Source of the DNA: Bacteroidaceae bacterium
Lineage (GTDB): Bacteria > Bacteroidota > Bacteroidia > Bacteroidales > Bacteroidaceae
Length of the DNA: 47,838 bases
NCBI GenBank assembly: GCA_017935785.1
Contig: JAGBGU010000090.1
Location: 1-47,838, forward strand
Direction: 5' to 3'
Part shown: piece by piece, positions 26,161-34,222 of the stretch
Layout: each line of letters starts with the position of its first letter
Numbering within the stretch: the stretch's first letter is position 1
Made by a program: the position numbers and the translations under genes
Notes under the pieces: generated by a model
What the model was told of the DNA's origin: nothing
The model's input: only the letters and a program-made list of their open reading frames with translations
Databases searched by the model: none

Positions 26161-26246
26161 CGCACTACGGTGCGTAAGCAAACGCAACAGGCTCCAACGG
26201 GCAACGCACTATAGTGCAATCCCAACCGGAGCCTGTTGCGTTTTTT
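26161..26246 (+). terminator. Composite terminator downstream of ackA
   Basis: AACGCAACAGGCTCC (26181-26195) pairs with GGAGCCTGTTGCGTT (26228-26242), a 15-bp stem followed by a T-run. Inside the loop lies the palindrome GCACTATAGTGC (26206-26217), and a small hairpin CGCAC-TACG-GTGCG (26161-26174) precedes it. The nested design is unusually elaborate for a simple terminator. Confidence 0.9.
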
Positions 26247-26397
26247 CCACTTTGAGGGCACAATGGGATTACATTGTAACAGAGAAGCGACGAAACATAT
26301 GAAGAAAACATTAGCGCGTAACATTCTATTGACCGATTTGTATTTAGGCCGTTTCACAAGCCTTCAGAAAAAAAACTAAACGAAAATGGCCAAAATT

Positions 26398-26429
26398 TTT
26401 GGTCATGTTATCCTAAACACATAACTTTG
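26398..26429 (+). promoter_or_regulatory. Promoter of the cobalamin-uptake operon
   Basis: TTTG (26398-26401), 20 bases, TAACTTTG (26422-26429). Transcription is expected to start near 26436, exactly at the left end of the cobalamin riboswitch. Confidence 0.8.
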
Positions 26430-26436
26430 CATCGCA

Positions 26437-26606
26437 TTTGGTTCGCCTTACCATGGCTTTTAAGCTTTTGGCATGGCGATTAAAAGGGAATCAGGTGTAA
26501 GTCCTGAACTGTCCCGCAGCTGTAATTCAAATTATCAGGCAAACACACAGTCACTGAGATTATCGGGAAGACGTTTGCTCTGTTGAAAAGTCAGAAGACC
26601 TGCCTC
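26437..26606 (+). promoter_or_regulatory. Cobalamin (AdoCbl-type) riboswitch
   Basis: The aptamer landmarks are present in order: AAAAGGGAATC (from 26482), GGTGTAAGTCCTGAACTGTC, CCGCAGCTGTAATTC near 26514, an AGTCACTGAG block near 26549, and the B12 box AGTCAGAAGACCTGCC at 26589-26604. It lies between a consensus promoter and btuB, about 70 bases before the chosen start. It should lower expression of the whole uptake locus when B12 is plentiful. Whether it acts on translation or transcription cannot be decided by eye; no clear intrinsic terminator is seen after the B12 box. Confidence 0.95.
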
Positions 26607-26673
26607 TTGCATATTGATCAAGATCCCTGGGGTTGGATTAAGATTGAAAATGTTACAAAGGATTCATATACAC

Positions 26674-28704
26674 ATGAAGCAGCTTTTGGGTTGTTTTGTT
26701 GTTGTATTCGTACAACACGCCTATGCCCAAAGTGTCGAGAAGACAGTTGACTCTGTTCCTCTTGACAGTGTCCGACATTTGTATGAAGTAACCGTTACTG
26801 CCCATAGAGACAGAGGAGATTCCAACATTATTCCAGTACAACAACTGAAGGGAAAGGAGCTTGAACGGCTCAGCGTGCACAGCGTAGCTGATGCCATGCG
26901 ATATTTCGCAGGAGTGCAGATAAAGGATTATGGTGGAATCGGTGGATTGAAAACGGTGAACGTCCGCTCGCTCGGCACAAACCACACAGGTGTTTTCTAT
27001 GACGGAGTCCAATTGGGCAACGCCCAAAACGGGCAGATTGACCTGGGCCGGTTCTCTCTTGACAACATGGAAACATTGCAGCTCTATAACGGAGAGAAGT
27101 CGGATGTTTTACAGACCGCCAAAGACTACGCTTCTGCCTCCACTGTCTATTTGCAGACAAGGAAGCCCGCATTTGCCACACATAAGCGTTACAATCTGAA
27201 TGTGGCCATGAAGGCCGGTTCTTTTGACACATATAATCCGTCTCTCTTATGGGAACAGAAACTGACAGAGAAATTATCGGCTCAATTCAGCGGTGAATAC
27301 ATGACAACGTCCGGACGTTACAAGTTCAGTTATGCCAAGAAGAACGGCTATGACACCACCGAGGTACGCCGGAATGGCGATGTAAGTGCATTGCGGGTTG
27401 AAGCGGCTTTGTTCGGCAAGCCCAAGGAAGGCGAATGGCGTGCAAAGGTCTATTTCTACAATAGCGAACGCGGCTTTCCCGGTGCTTCCGTGCGCGAAGA
27501 ACCCGGAAAATACCGTCATCAGGACCGCCAGTGGGACACTTCTGTCTTCGGCCAGGGAACATTGCGCAAGAATTTTACCAACGGCTATTCATTGCTACTC
27601 AACACAAAGGTGGCATACGATTATCTGCATTATCTTAGCGACCCACGCCTTGACATAACCACAATGTATACGGATAACCATTATCGTCAGTTAGAGGCTT
27701 ACATTTCCGCTGCACACTTGTACCGGATAAGGCCATGGTGGCAGGTCTCGTTGTCAAATGATGTACAATACAATTATCTCGATGCAGATCTTGTGAACTT
27801 TGTCTATCCCACCAGATGGACCTTATTATCTGCCTTGTCCACAAGTCTGCATTGGGATAAGCTGTCCTTCCGTGTGTCCGGACTTCAGACTTATGTCAAT
27901 GACAAGACACGCATGGTTGGCGGTTCGGCCGGCAGCAAGAATCGTTTCACTCCTGCTGTGATACTCGGTTACCAACCGTTTGACGCAGGAAAGCACGATT
28001 TGTCATTGCGTGCCTTTTATAAACGCATCTTCCGTATGCCCACCTTCAATGATTTGTATTACACCTTCATCGGGAATAAGGACCTGAAACCAGAATACAC
28101 AACCCAATACAATGTGGGCGGCACATACAAAAGAGTATGGAAGGAAGGTATGTTGCGGAGCGCGGAACTGCGGGCAGATGGTTATTATAATGAAGTCGAG
28201 GACAAGATTGTTGCCATGCCCACATCAAACCAGTTCCGATGGACAATGATGAACTTCGGTCTGTGCCATATTTGGGGGCTTGACGCATCATTGCGTACCG
28301 ACTGGCGGCTGGGCAAGTTGGACGTGAGCACAAGCTGTTCCTACACCTTTAACCGCGCAATGGACCATACCGATATGGATAGTCCGTTCTATGGCGGACA
28401 GTTGCCTTATATCCCATGGCATGCATTCTCTGCCATAGTAGGGTTGTCATGGCGCGATTGGGCATTCAATTACAGTTTCATCTATACCGGAGAACGTTAC
28501 GAGGCAAGTGCCAATATTCCCGAAAACTATTCCAAGCCATGGTACACCAGCGATCTTTCTTTGACAAAATTGTTAAGGATAAAGAAATGTACGTTAAGGA
28601 TAACAGGCGAGGTGAACAATGTTTTTAACCAACAGTACGAGGTGGTACAGTGCTATCCCATGCCGGGGACGAACTTCAAAATCAAGATAAATGTAATGAT
28701 ATAG
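26674..28704 (+). CDS. btuB: TonB-dependent cobalamin receptor (BtuB-like)
   Basis: The protein has 676 residues from the ATG at 26674, which gives a compact signal peptide (MKQLLGCFVVVFVQHAYAQ) and has AAAGGA 12 bases upstream; in-frame codons further left lie in the leader. The mature start YEVTVTAHRDRGDSN and plug motifs (SVADAMRYFAGVQIKDYGG, VNVRSLGTNHTGVFYDGVQL) are typical of TonB receptors, followed by a 22-strand barrel ending in an aromatic-rich strand. The riboswitch directly upstream and btuG directly downstream identify the substrate class as corrinoids. It imports them across the outer membrane with TonB/ExbBD energy. btuG follows after 5 bases. Confidence 0.94.
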   Translation: MKQLLGCFVVVFVQHAYAQSVEKTVDSVPLDSVRHLYEVTVTAHRDRGDSNIIPVQQLKGKELERLSVHSVADAMRYFAGVQIKDYGGIGGLKTVNVRSLGTNHTGVFYDGVQLGNAQNGQIDLGRFSLDNMETLQLYNGEKSDVLQTAKDYASASTVYLQTRKPAFATHKRYNLNVAMKAGSFDTYNPSLLWEQKLTEKLSAQFSGEYMTTSGRYKFSYAKKNGYDTTEVRRNGDVSALRVEAALFGKPKEGEWRAKVYFYNSERGFPGASVREEPGKYRHQDRQWDTSVFGQGTLRKNFTNGYSLLLNTKVAYDYLHYLSDPRLDITTMYTDNHYRQLEAYISAAHLYRIRPWWQVSLSNDVQYNYLDADLVNFVYPTRWTLLSALSTSLHWDKLSFRVSGLQTYVNDKTRMVGGSAGSKNRFTPAVILGYQPFDAGKHDLSLRAFYKRIFRMPTFNDLYYTFIGNKDLKPEYTTQYNVGGTYKRVWKEGMLRSAELRADGYYNEVEDKIVAMPTSNQFRWTMMNFGLCHIWGLDASLRTDWRLGKLDVSTSCSYTFNRAMDHTDMDSPFYGGQLPYIPWHAFSAIVGLSWRDWAFNYSFIYTGERYEASANIPENYSKPWYTSDLSLTKLLRIKKCTLRITGEVNNVFNQQYEVVQCYPMPGTNFKIKINVMI

Positions 28705-28709
28705 GAATC

Positions 28710-29933
28710 ATGAAAACAAGTACTATTATTGTGGGGGAAAAAGAATGTAGAACGAAAAGGGGAAAATGCCGGACGTTTTGCTGTGCGCTTATGTCTCTTT
28801 TCCTGCTGTCGGCGGTTTCGTGTCGCACTGAAGACGAGTGCACAATCCCTTCCCAGGAAGAACAGGTAGACACGGCACAAGTATCCATGGAGGACACGGC
28901 GTCCATCAAGGGATTCTATCTTCTCAACGAAGGCAACATGGGAAGCAACAAGTGTACGCTCGACTATTATGATGCGCTTACTGGAAAGTATATCCGCAAC
29001 ATATATGCCGAGGTAAACCCTGGTGTGGTGAAGGAACTGGGCGATGTGGGTAACGATTTGCAGATCTATGACGGCAAGTTGTGGGCGGTAATCAACTGTT
29101 CGCACTTCGTTGAGGTGATGGATGCGGCCACAGCCAAACACGTTACGCAGATTTCCATTCCCAACTGCCGATACATAGCCTTTCACGGCCGCTATGCCTA
29201 TGTAAGCAGTTACGCCGGTCCTGTACAGATAGACCCCAATGCCCGTCTTGGCTATGTGGCGCGTATTGACATTGACCGCATGGAGGTAATTGACACTTGT
29301 ACCGTGGGTTACCAACCCGATGAGATAGCGGTGCATGACAGCAAATTGTATGTGGCAAACAGTGGTGGTTACCGTTTCCCCAACTATGACCGAACGATAT
29401 CGGTCATCGACCTCAACACGTTTACCGTGACAAATACCATTGATGTAGCCATCAATCTGCATCGTCTCGAAGCAGATCGCCAGGGGTACATTTGGGTATC
29501 ATCCCGAGGCGACTATTACGGATATGGTTCCAAAACCTATGTCATAGACCCACGTACCGATACCGTCTGCGACTCTCTGGATGTGCCAAACTCAGAGATG
29601 ACTCTGGCTGGGGACTCACTCTACATCTATGGAACTGACTGGAGCTATGTGACCAATGAATGGAGCATTAGTTACCATATTATAAATACGCGCACACGCG
29701 AGGTAGTCACCGACCGCTTCATCACAGACGGCACCGACCGTAAGATACGGATGCCCTATGGCGTGGCAGTCAATCGCACCACGCATGAATTTTATGTGAC
29801 TGATGCCGGCAATTATGTGTCGCCGGGCTATCTCTATTGTTTTACGCCCGAGGGTACCATGAAGTGGCGGGTGCGCACTGGCGACATCCCAGCACATTTT
29901 GCATTTACAACCATTCCGTTAAAATATGAATAG
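28710..29933 (+). CDS. btuG: Surface cobalamin-binding lipoprotein BtuG (beta-propeller, DUF5074-like)
   Basis: The protein has 407 residues with a lipobox LLSAVSC (Cys38) after a basic N-terminus. The body is a seven-bladed YncE-like propeller with repeats such as GFYLLNEGNMGSNKCTLDYY, VKELGDVGNDLQIYDGKLWA and SIPNCRYIAFHGRYAYVSSY. These phrases closely recall Bacteroides BtuG, which caps BtuB on the cell surface and takes B12 from host intrinsic factor with very high affinity. Position immediately after btuB and under the B12 riboswitch supports this. AGGA lies 5 bases before the ATG. A shorter start at 28791 (MSLFLLSAVSC) is possible. Confidence 0.9.
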   Translation: MKTSTIIVGEKECRTKRGKCRTFCCALMSLFLLSAVSCRTEDECTIPSQEEQVDTAQVSMEDTASIKGFYLLNEGNMGSNKCTLDYYDALTGKYIRNIYAEVNPGVVKELGDVGNDLQIYDGKLWAVINCSHFVEVMDAATAKHVTQISIPNCRYIAFHGRYAYVSSYAGPVQIDPNARLGYVARIDIDRMEVIDTCTVGYQPDEIAVHDSKLYVANSGGYRFPNYDRTISVIDLNTFTVTNTIDVAINLHRLEADRQGYIWVSSRGDYYGYGSKTYVIDPRTDTVCDSLDVPNSEMTLAGDSLYIYGTDWSYVTNEWSISYHIINTRTREVVTDRFITDGTDRKIRMPYGVAVNRTTHEFYVTDAGNYVSPGYLYCFTPEGTMKWRVRTGDIPAHFAFTTIPLKYE

Positions 29934-29934
29934 T

Positions 29935-31032
29935 ATGAAAAGAATTATTTTTACCATTTCTGTATTGCTCGTTACGGCCATTGGCGCCATCGCACAATCA
30001 CCCTACATCAATCGGGTATACGAGTATCGCCCTGCACCGGGCCAGTTTGTCAATGAAATGCCATCCTACGAAGAGGGAGATACACCCGAAGACATGGCAC
30101 GCAAGGCCGAAGAGTGCATTGCCCATGACGAGCGTGTGCTCATCTCGCTTGGCAGTTATGGCGGTTACGTCACTTTTGGGTTTGACCACATGATAGAGAA
30201 CCGTCCGGGCAAGATGGATTTTCAGATATTGGGCAACGCATTCTACAGCAACGCCAATCCAAACCCCAACGCATCGAAAGAGGGCGGTTCGTGCGAACCA
30301 GGTATCGTGATGGTAAGCCACGATGTCAATGGTAACGGAGTACCTGATGATGCGTGGTACGAATTGGCTGGCAGCGAGTACGACAACCCAGCAACTGTGC
30401 ACAATTACCGCATCACCTATTATCGTCCGGATGAGGACAAGGAACGGACACCCAATCCCGACTATAAGTTTATCAACGACACTTCGTATGTGCGTTGGAC
30501 AGACAACATGGGCAATACCGGTCATGTGTACCGCAATGTCTATCACCATCAAAGTTATTATCCCCAATGGATTGATGCCGACTCGCTCACTTTTGAAGGT
30601 GCATTGCTGGCCGACAACTATGTGGACGAAAGCGGCATGGGCAACTACTATGTACAATATGCCTACGCTTGGGGCTATGCCGACAATCATCCCAATACGG
30701 ATAACCGTTCCAAGTTCAATATCGAATGGGCGGTAAACCATGAGGGTAAGCGCGTAAGCCTTCCCGGCATCCATTTTGTGAAGGTGTATTGTGCAGTCAA
30801 CCAATACTGCGGTTGGCTGGGCGAGACATCTACCGAGATAATGGGAGCCTGTGACCTGCATTTGCTGGACGATGAAACTGATGATGCTACGGGCATTGGC
30901 AGGATACGTCAGAACGTGGAGAACAAGGTGGCATGGTATTCGCTCAGCGGATATCGTGTAGCAGAGCCCAGTGTGCCCGGCATCTATATTGAACACTCAT
31001 CGAAGGGTGTGCGGAAAGTGATAGTAAAATAA
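29935..31032 (+). CDS. Secreted cell-surface protein of the B12 locus with T9SS tail
   Basis: The protein has 365 residues from the ATG at 29935 (MKRIIFTISVLLVTAIGAIA); a start at 29926 would overlap btuG by 8 bases. The body (YINRVYEYRPAPGQFVNEMP, RVLISLGSYGGYVTFGFDH, GIVMVSHDVNGNGVPDDAWY) resembles Bacteroidales surface proteins regularly found beside B12 receptors and sometimes labelled PKD-containing. The NGNGVPDD segment looks like a calcium-binding loop. The end (WYSLSGYRV, GIYIEHSS, RKVIVK) is a T9SS sorting tail. A function in corrinoid capture is inferred from the operon only. Confidence 0.8.
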   Translation: MKRIIFTISVLLVTAIGAIAQSPYINRVYEYRPAPGQFVNEMPSYEEGDTPEDMARKAEECIAHDERVLISLGSYGGYVTFGFDHMIENRPGKMDFQILGNAFYSNANPNPNASKEGGSCEPGIVMVSHDVNGNGVPDDAWYELAGSEYDNPATVHNYRITYYRPDEDKERTPNPDYKFINDTSYVRWTDNMGNTGHVYRNVYHHQSYYPQWIDADSLTFEGALLADNYVDESGMGNYYVQYAYAWGYADNHPNTDNRSKFNIEWAVNHEGKRVSLPGIHFVKVYCAVNQYCGWLGETSTEIMGACDLHLLDDETDDATGIGRIRQNVENKVAWYSLSGYRVAEPSVPGIYIEHSSKGVRKVIVK

Positions 31033-31038
31033 AACAGC

Positions 31039-31050
31039 TATAGGCCTATA
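31039..31050. repeat. 12-bp perfect palindrome after a stop codon
   Basis: TATAGGCCTATA is a perfect palindrome six bases beyond the stop of the preceding gene. It lacks a loop and a T-run, so it is not a normal terminator. Confidence 0.5.
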
Positions 31051-31081
31051 AGTATTTATTAATTGTTAAACATTCTTTTTT

Positions 31082-31225
31082 ATGAAAAATGCAAATGAAA
31101 AGAAACATGCCCCTGCAATTGAGAGAGCAGATTATAAAGCTCCTCAACTGCAATTTGTAGAAGTGGTTGTTGAGAGAGGTTTTTCCCTTTCGCAACAAGA
31201 GCCCTCGCCATGGGAAGATATGTGA
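31082..31225 (+). CDS. 47-residue small protein in the B12 locus
   Basis: This ORF has 47 codons starting MKNANEKKHAPAIERADYK. It continues with PQLQFVEVVVERGFSLSQ and ends PSPWEDM. The shape, a polar lead, a short beta-like VEVVVE segment, a GFSLS turn and an acidic end, resembles short Bacteroidales ORFs seen ahead of secreted lipoprotein genes, from memory. It has no signal peptide. The gene sits 28 bases before the next lipoprotein start, in the same direction. It could be a real small protein or a peptide precursor; no enzyme for maturation is visible nearby. Confidence 0.6.
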   Translation: MKNANEKKHAPAIERADYKAPQLQFVEVVVERGFSLSQQEPSPWEDM

Positions 31226-31253
31226 TGAATAAAAATTATTAAAAAGAAAAAAA

Positions 31254-32858
31254 ATGAAAAGACTATTTGTTTTGATAGCAGTAGCGGCAACAGTTGCCGC
31301 CTGCAGCGAATCGGAAGGCCTTGAAACGGCATCAGTATTTACCGTAACCGGTTATAGCAGTGTGGAAACGGGAACCCGTACCTCGTTCGGTACGCCCGAT
31401 GCAGAGAAGATCCCCTATAAATGGACATCTGGGGACTATATTTGGCTGGGCAACAATAAGAGCAAATCCATCTCTTCGGATTGTACATTGGCACAATTCC
31501 AGTTTGACGGTGGCACGGCAGTCGTTGGTACAGGGCACGTATTCTACAACATGACGGGAACAAACAAGACCGCCAAAGTGCTGGCCACGCAGACGGCCGA
31601 CGGTAATTTGGGCAACGATGGTGACTTTGGCTACGCCATGCTGGATGAGTTCAACTCATTCTATCTTAGTCATAAAACCTCGTATGTTTGGTTTAATACA
31701 ACTACCCGCTCGGACGGCATGCCCAAGCTTGCCAGCATCACCATGACTGCGGCAGAAGGACTTTCCATTGCAGGCGAACGTGTATTTGATTTCCAAAACG
31801 GAGAATGGGAAACATCTGTGGTTGATGGCAGCAACAGTATCACCTTGAATTTTGCAGAAGAGTTTGCGTTGCAATCTTCTTATGACGGTGTGATGGCGGC
31901 AATGGTGTGTCTTCCTGCTGAAGTCAGCGGTACTGATTTGACCGTGACCTACACTTTTGCCGATGGCAGCACCTATACAGAGAAAAAGACACCTTCAAAA
32001 GATTTTACAACAGGAAGTACAATCCGCATATCAACGGAAATTGTCAAAGAAGACCTTGTCAAGGAACCCACTTACGAACTGCGCGTGCTCACCTTCGAGG
32101 ACGAGGATGCTAAATTTGAACCCTACTCGCTGGATTATGTGGATGATGCCGATAAGAAGATTATTAAAACCTGGAGTGACCTCATCGATGATCCCGAATA
32201 TGGAGGTCCCCTCTGCTATGGCGACTACATGAGTTGCGAATACACCTGGTACGATGAGGGCAACACCGAACTGACCCACACCTTCCCCTATAACTTTGGT
32301 TGTTATTGCTTCTGGGGCGGCGGTCATGCCATTTCCAACTATGCTTCTACAGATTATGTCAATTTCGGCACTTACGAGAATCAACTCCGCGTATATGGAG
32401 AAGAGGGAGCAGGAGGCCATAATGGTTCGCCCAATTTCTGTATGCATTTCGGTTACAAGGACAATACTCCTTACAACGGTACAGAATATCTTCCTGCCAT
32501 CAGTTTCGCTGACGGAGAAGCACGTATCATAGACCACATGTATGTCAATAACTCAGCCTATGCCATCAATTGCTATATGAATGGCAACGGACTCACTGCC
32601 AACATAGGCGAAGAAGACTGGGTGAAGATTCTCGCTACAGGCTATGATGCAGACGGCAATGAGACGGGTACCGCAGAATTTTATCTTGCCAACGGCCCCG
32701 ACAACATCATCACCGAGTGGACAAAATGGGATCTCAGTGGACTGGGCAAGGTGGTGAGCGTAGAGTTTAACCTCACCGGTTCTAGCGACAACGGCTATGG
32801 CTTCAGCCAACCCGCCTATTTTGCCTACGATGATGTGGCGGTACGTTTTGAAAAGTAA
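31254..32858 (+). CDS. Lipoprotein: fimbrillin-like N-terminus plus DUF4465 domain (BtuH-like)
   Basis: The protein has 534 residues with a lipobox (Cys17, ATVAAC). Residues about 30-265 look fimbrillin-like (TRTSFGTPDAEKIPYKWTSGDYIWL and the following beta-rich segment, ending TGSTIRISTEI). Residues about 280-534 match DUF4465: LRVLTFEDEDAKF, GGHAISNYASTDYVNFG, ATGYDADGNETGTAEFYLANG and the final YFAYDDVAVRFEK. In gut Bacteroidales, DUF4465-type lipoproteins of B12 loci are linked to surface corrinoid binding (BtuH), so the same role is inferred here from its place after btuB-btuG. It converges with ompA; a bidirectional terminator lies between. Confidence 0.8.
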   Translation: MKRLFVLIAVAATVAACSESEGLETASVFTVTGYSSVETGTRTSFGTPDAEKIPYKWTSGDYIWLGNNKSKSISSDCTLAQFQFDGGTAVVGTGHVFYNMTGTNKTAKVLATQTADGNLGNDGDFGYAMLDEFNSFYLSHKTSYVWFNTTTRSDGMPKLASITMTAAEGLSIAGERVFDFQNGEWETSVVDGSNSITLNFAEEFALQSSYDGVMAAMVCLPAEVSGTDLTVTYTFADGSTYTEKKTPSKDFTTGSTIRISTEIVKEDLVKEPTYELRVLTFEDEDAKFEPYSLDYVDDADKKIIKTWSDLIDDPEYGGPLCYGDYMSCEYTWYDEGNTELTHTFPYNFGCYCFWGGGHAISNYASTDYVNFGTYENQLRVYGEEGAGGHNGSPNFCMHFGYKDNTPYNGTEYLPAISFADGEARIIDHMYVNNSAYAINCYMNGNGLTANIGEEDWVKILATGYDADGNETGTAEFYLANGPDNIITEWTKWDLSGLGKVVSVEFNLTGSSDNGYGFSQPAYFAYDDVAVRFEK

Positions 32859-32964
32859 TGCATAAATCTTTTTTCCAGTCCTCCTACTGAAAAAACGGAA
32901 TGCTTTAAATTCAGTTAGGAGAAAAACGCTAATAGAAGTGTTTTCTTTTTAGAAAAACGATGCA

Positions 32965-33000
32965 AAAAGAGCAGACAAGTATTCCCCTGTCTGCTCTTTT
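32965..33000. terminator. Bidirectional hairpin terminator
   Basis: AAAAGAGCAGACA (32965-32977) pairs perfectly with TGTCTGCTCTTTT (32988-33000), 13 bp with a 10-nt loop. It separates the convergent B12 operon and ompA gene and can serve both. Confidence 0.9.
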
Positions 33001-33032
33001 GCTTTTGAAAGTATTCTTTACTACAAAAAACC

Positions 33033-33965
33033 TTACTCGGCGCTAATGGGAGCGGACTGCTCCACCTGAGCCTCTTCACCCTCGGGAGCCTTGTCAATGA
33101 GTTCCATGAACTGGTCGAGCTTGGGAGTGATGATAATCTGGGTGCGACGGTTACGCTGCTTGCCCAGCTCGCTGTCGTTGTCGGTCAAAGGATTGAACTC
33201 GCCACGACCGCCGGCAGTGAGACGCTTGGGGTCCACGCCATACTGGGTCTGCAAGGCCTGCACCACGCTTGACGCACGCAGACAGGAGAGGTCCCAGTTG
33301 TTGCGGATGTTCTTCATGTGCTCGCTCTGGTTGTTCACGGGTACATTGTCCGTATTACCTTCAATCAGCACATCATAGTCCTTATAGTCTGTGATAATCT
33401 TGGCTATCTTGCTGAGGGTTTCGGCGGCACGGTCGTTAATCTCGTAGCTTCCGCTCTTGTAGAGCATGTTGTCTGCCAAAGAAATGTAGACCACACCCTT
33501 GAGCACCTGTACATCCACTTCCTTCAGCTCTTCCTTGCTGAGCGAGCGGGTAAGATTGTTGGTAAGCACCACATTGAGCGAGTCGCTCTTGCTCTTCACA
33601 TTCACCAGATGGCGTATGTACTGGTTGGATTCGTTAATCTGGTCCACCAGTTTGGAGATGTTCACATTGTTTGAACCGGCATTGAGCAGACTCTTGTCCA
33701 GAGACTTCTGCAAGGCCTCCTGATTCTTCTTCTGCTGCGCCATGAGTTCCTTTTGCTGAGCCAACTGGTCTGTAAGCAGCTGCACACGGGTCTTGGCTGC
33801 GGCAAGGTCGGCCTTGGTGTCGGAAAGTTCGTCCTTTACCTTGGCATACTGGCTGGAAAGATTCTGGTTCTCAAGCTGACAACTCTGCAGGCTCTTCTTG
33901 CTTGCACATCCTGACAGCATGAACAGTCCGGCTGCCAAAGATAGTATAAACACATTCTTTTTCAT
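33033..33965 (-). CDS. OmpA-family peptidoglycan-binding lipoprotein
   Basis: The protein has 310 residues from ATG 33965 (MKKNVFILSLAAGLFMLSGC), with the lipid-anchored Cys at 20; MIM two codons earlier is an alternative. Residues 28-100 form a long coiled coil rich in Gln and Lys (DELSDTKADLAAAKTRVQLL). The C-terminal OmpA-like domain has ALVIEGNTDNVPV-type NTDNVP, LSCLRASSVVQAL and GRGEFNPLTDN. The domain binds diaminopimelate in peptidoglycan, so the protein likely tethers the outer membrane to the wall. The tail is acidic. It is transcribed alone, with its own AT-rich leader. Confidence 0.9.
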   Translation of the reverse strand: MKKNVFILSLAAGLFMLSGCASKKSLQSCQLENQNLSSQYAKVKDELSDTKADLAAAKTRVQLLTDQLAQQKELMAQQKKNQEALQKSLDKSLLNAGSNNVNISKLVDQINESNQYIRHLVNVKSKSDSLNVVLTNNLTRSLSKEELKEVDVQVLKGVVYISLADNMLYKSGSYEINDRAAETLSKIAKIITDYKDYDVLIEGNTDNVPVNNQSEHMKNIRNNWDLSCLRASSVVQALQTQYGVDPKRLTAGGRGEFNPLTDNDSELGKQRNRRTQIIITPKLDQFMELIDKAPEGEEAQVEQSAPISAE

Positions 33966-34049
33966 AATCATTGTCTGTAAATTAATTGATACCTTATATT
34001 ATTATATTATATTATATAGTTAATAATCTCATTGTCTGTATTTGCGGAA

Positions 34050-34057
34050 CAAAGGTA
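34050..34057 (-). promoter_or_regulatory. Possible -7 box of the ompA-like gene
   Basis: Read leftward the sequence is TACCTTTG, matching TAnnTTTG, about 85 bases upstream of the start. No exact TTTG at the 20-base spacing was found. Confidence 0.4.
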
Positions 34058-34155
34058 AGACAAATCCACGAAAGCACCGCCATTTCTCTGCGAAATTTAT
34101 AGTCTTTTATCACTTTTACGGGCATTCGGGCACATTCTTAACATTTATTGATAGG

Positions 34156-34197
34156 AAAAGGCGCAACATACGATTGCACTCGCACATTACGCCTTTT
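34156..34197 (-). terminator. Probable terminator of the metallophosphoesterase gene
   Basis: AAAAGGCG (34156-34163) and CGCCTTTT (34190-34197) form an 8-bp stem with a 26-nt loop ending in a T-run on the leftward strand, 26 bases beyond the gene's stop. Confidence 0.65.
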
Positions 34198-34222
34198 ACC
34201 TTTTATGCGTCAAAAAAACTTC

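Noticed and set aside
26299..26379. 26-codon rightward ORF (MKKTLARNILLTDLYLGRF) before the B12 promoter
   Set aside because: It overlaps the region up to the -33 box, has no partner or conserved feature, and such short ORFs are expected by chance.
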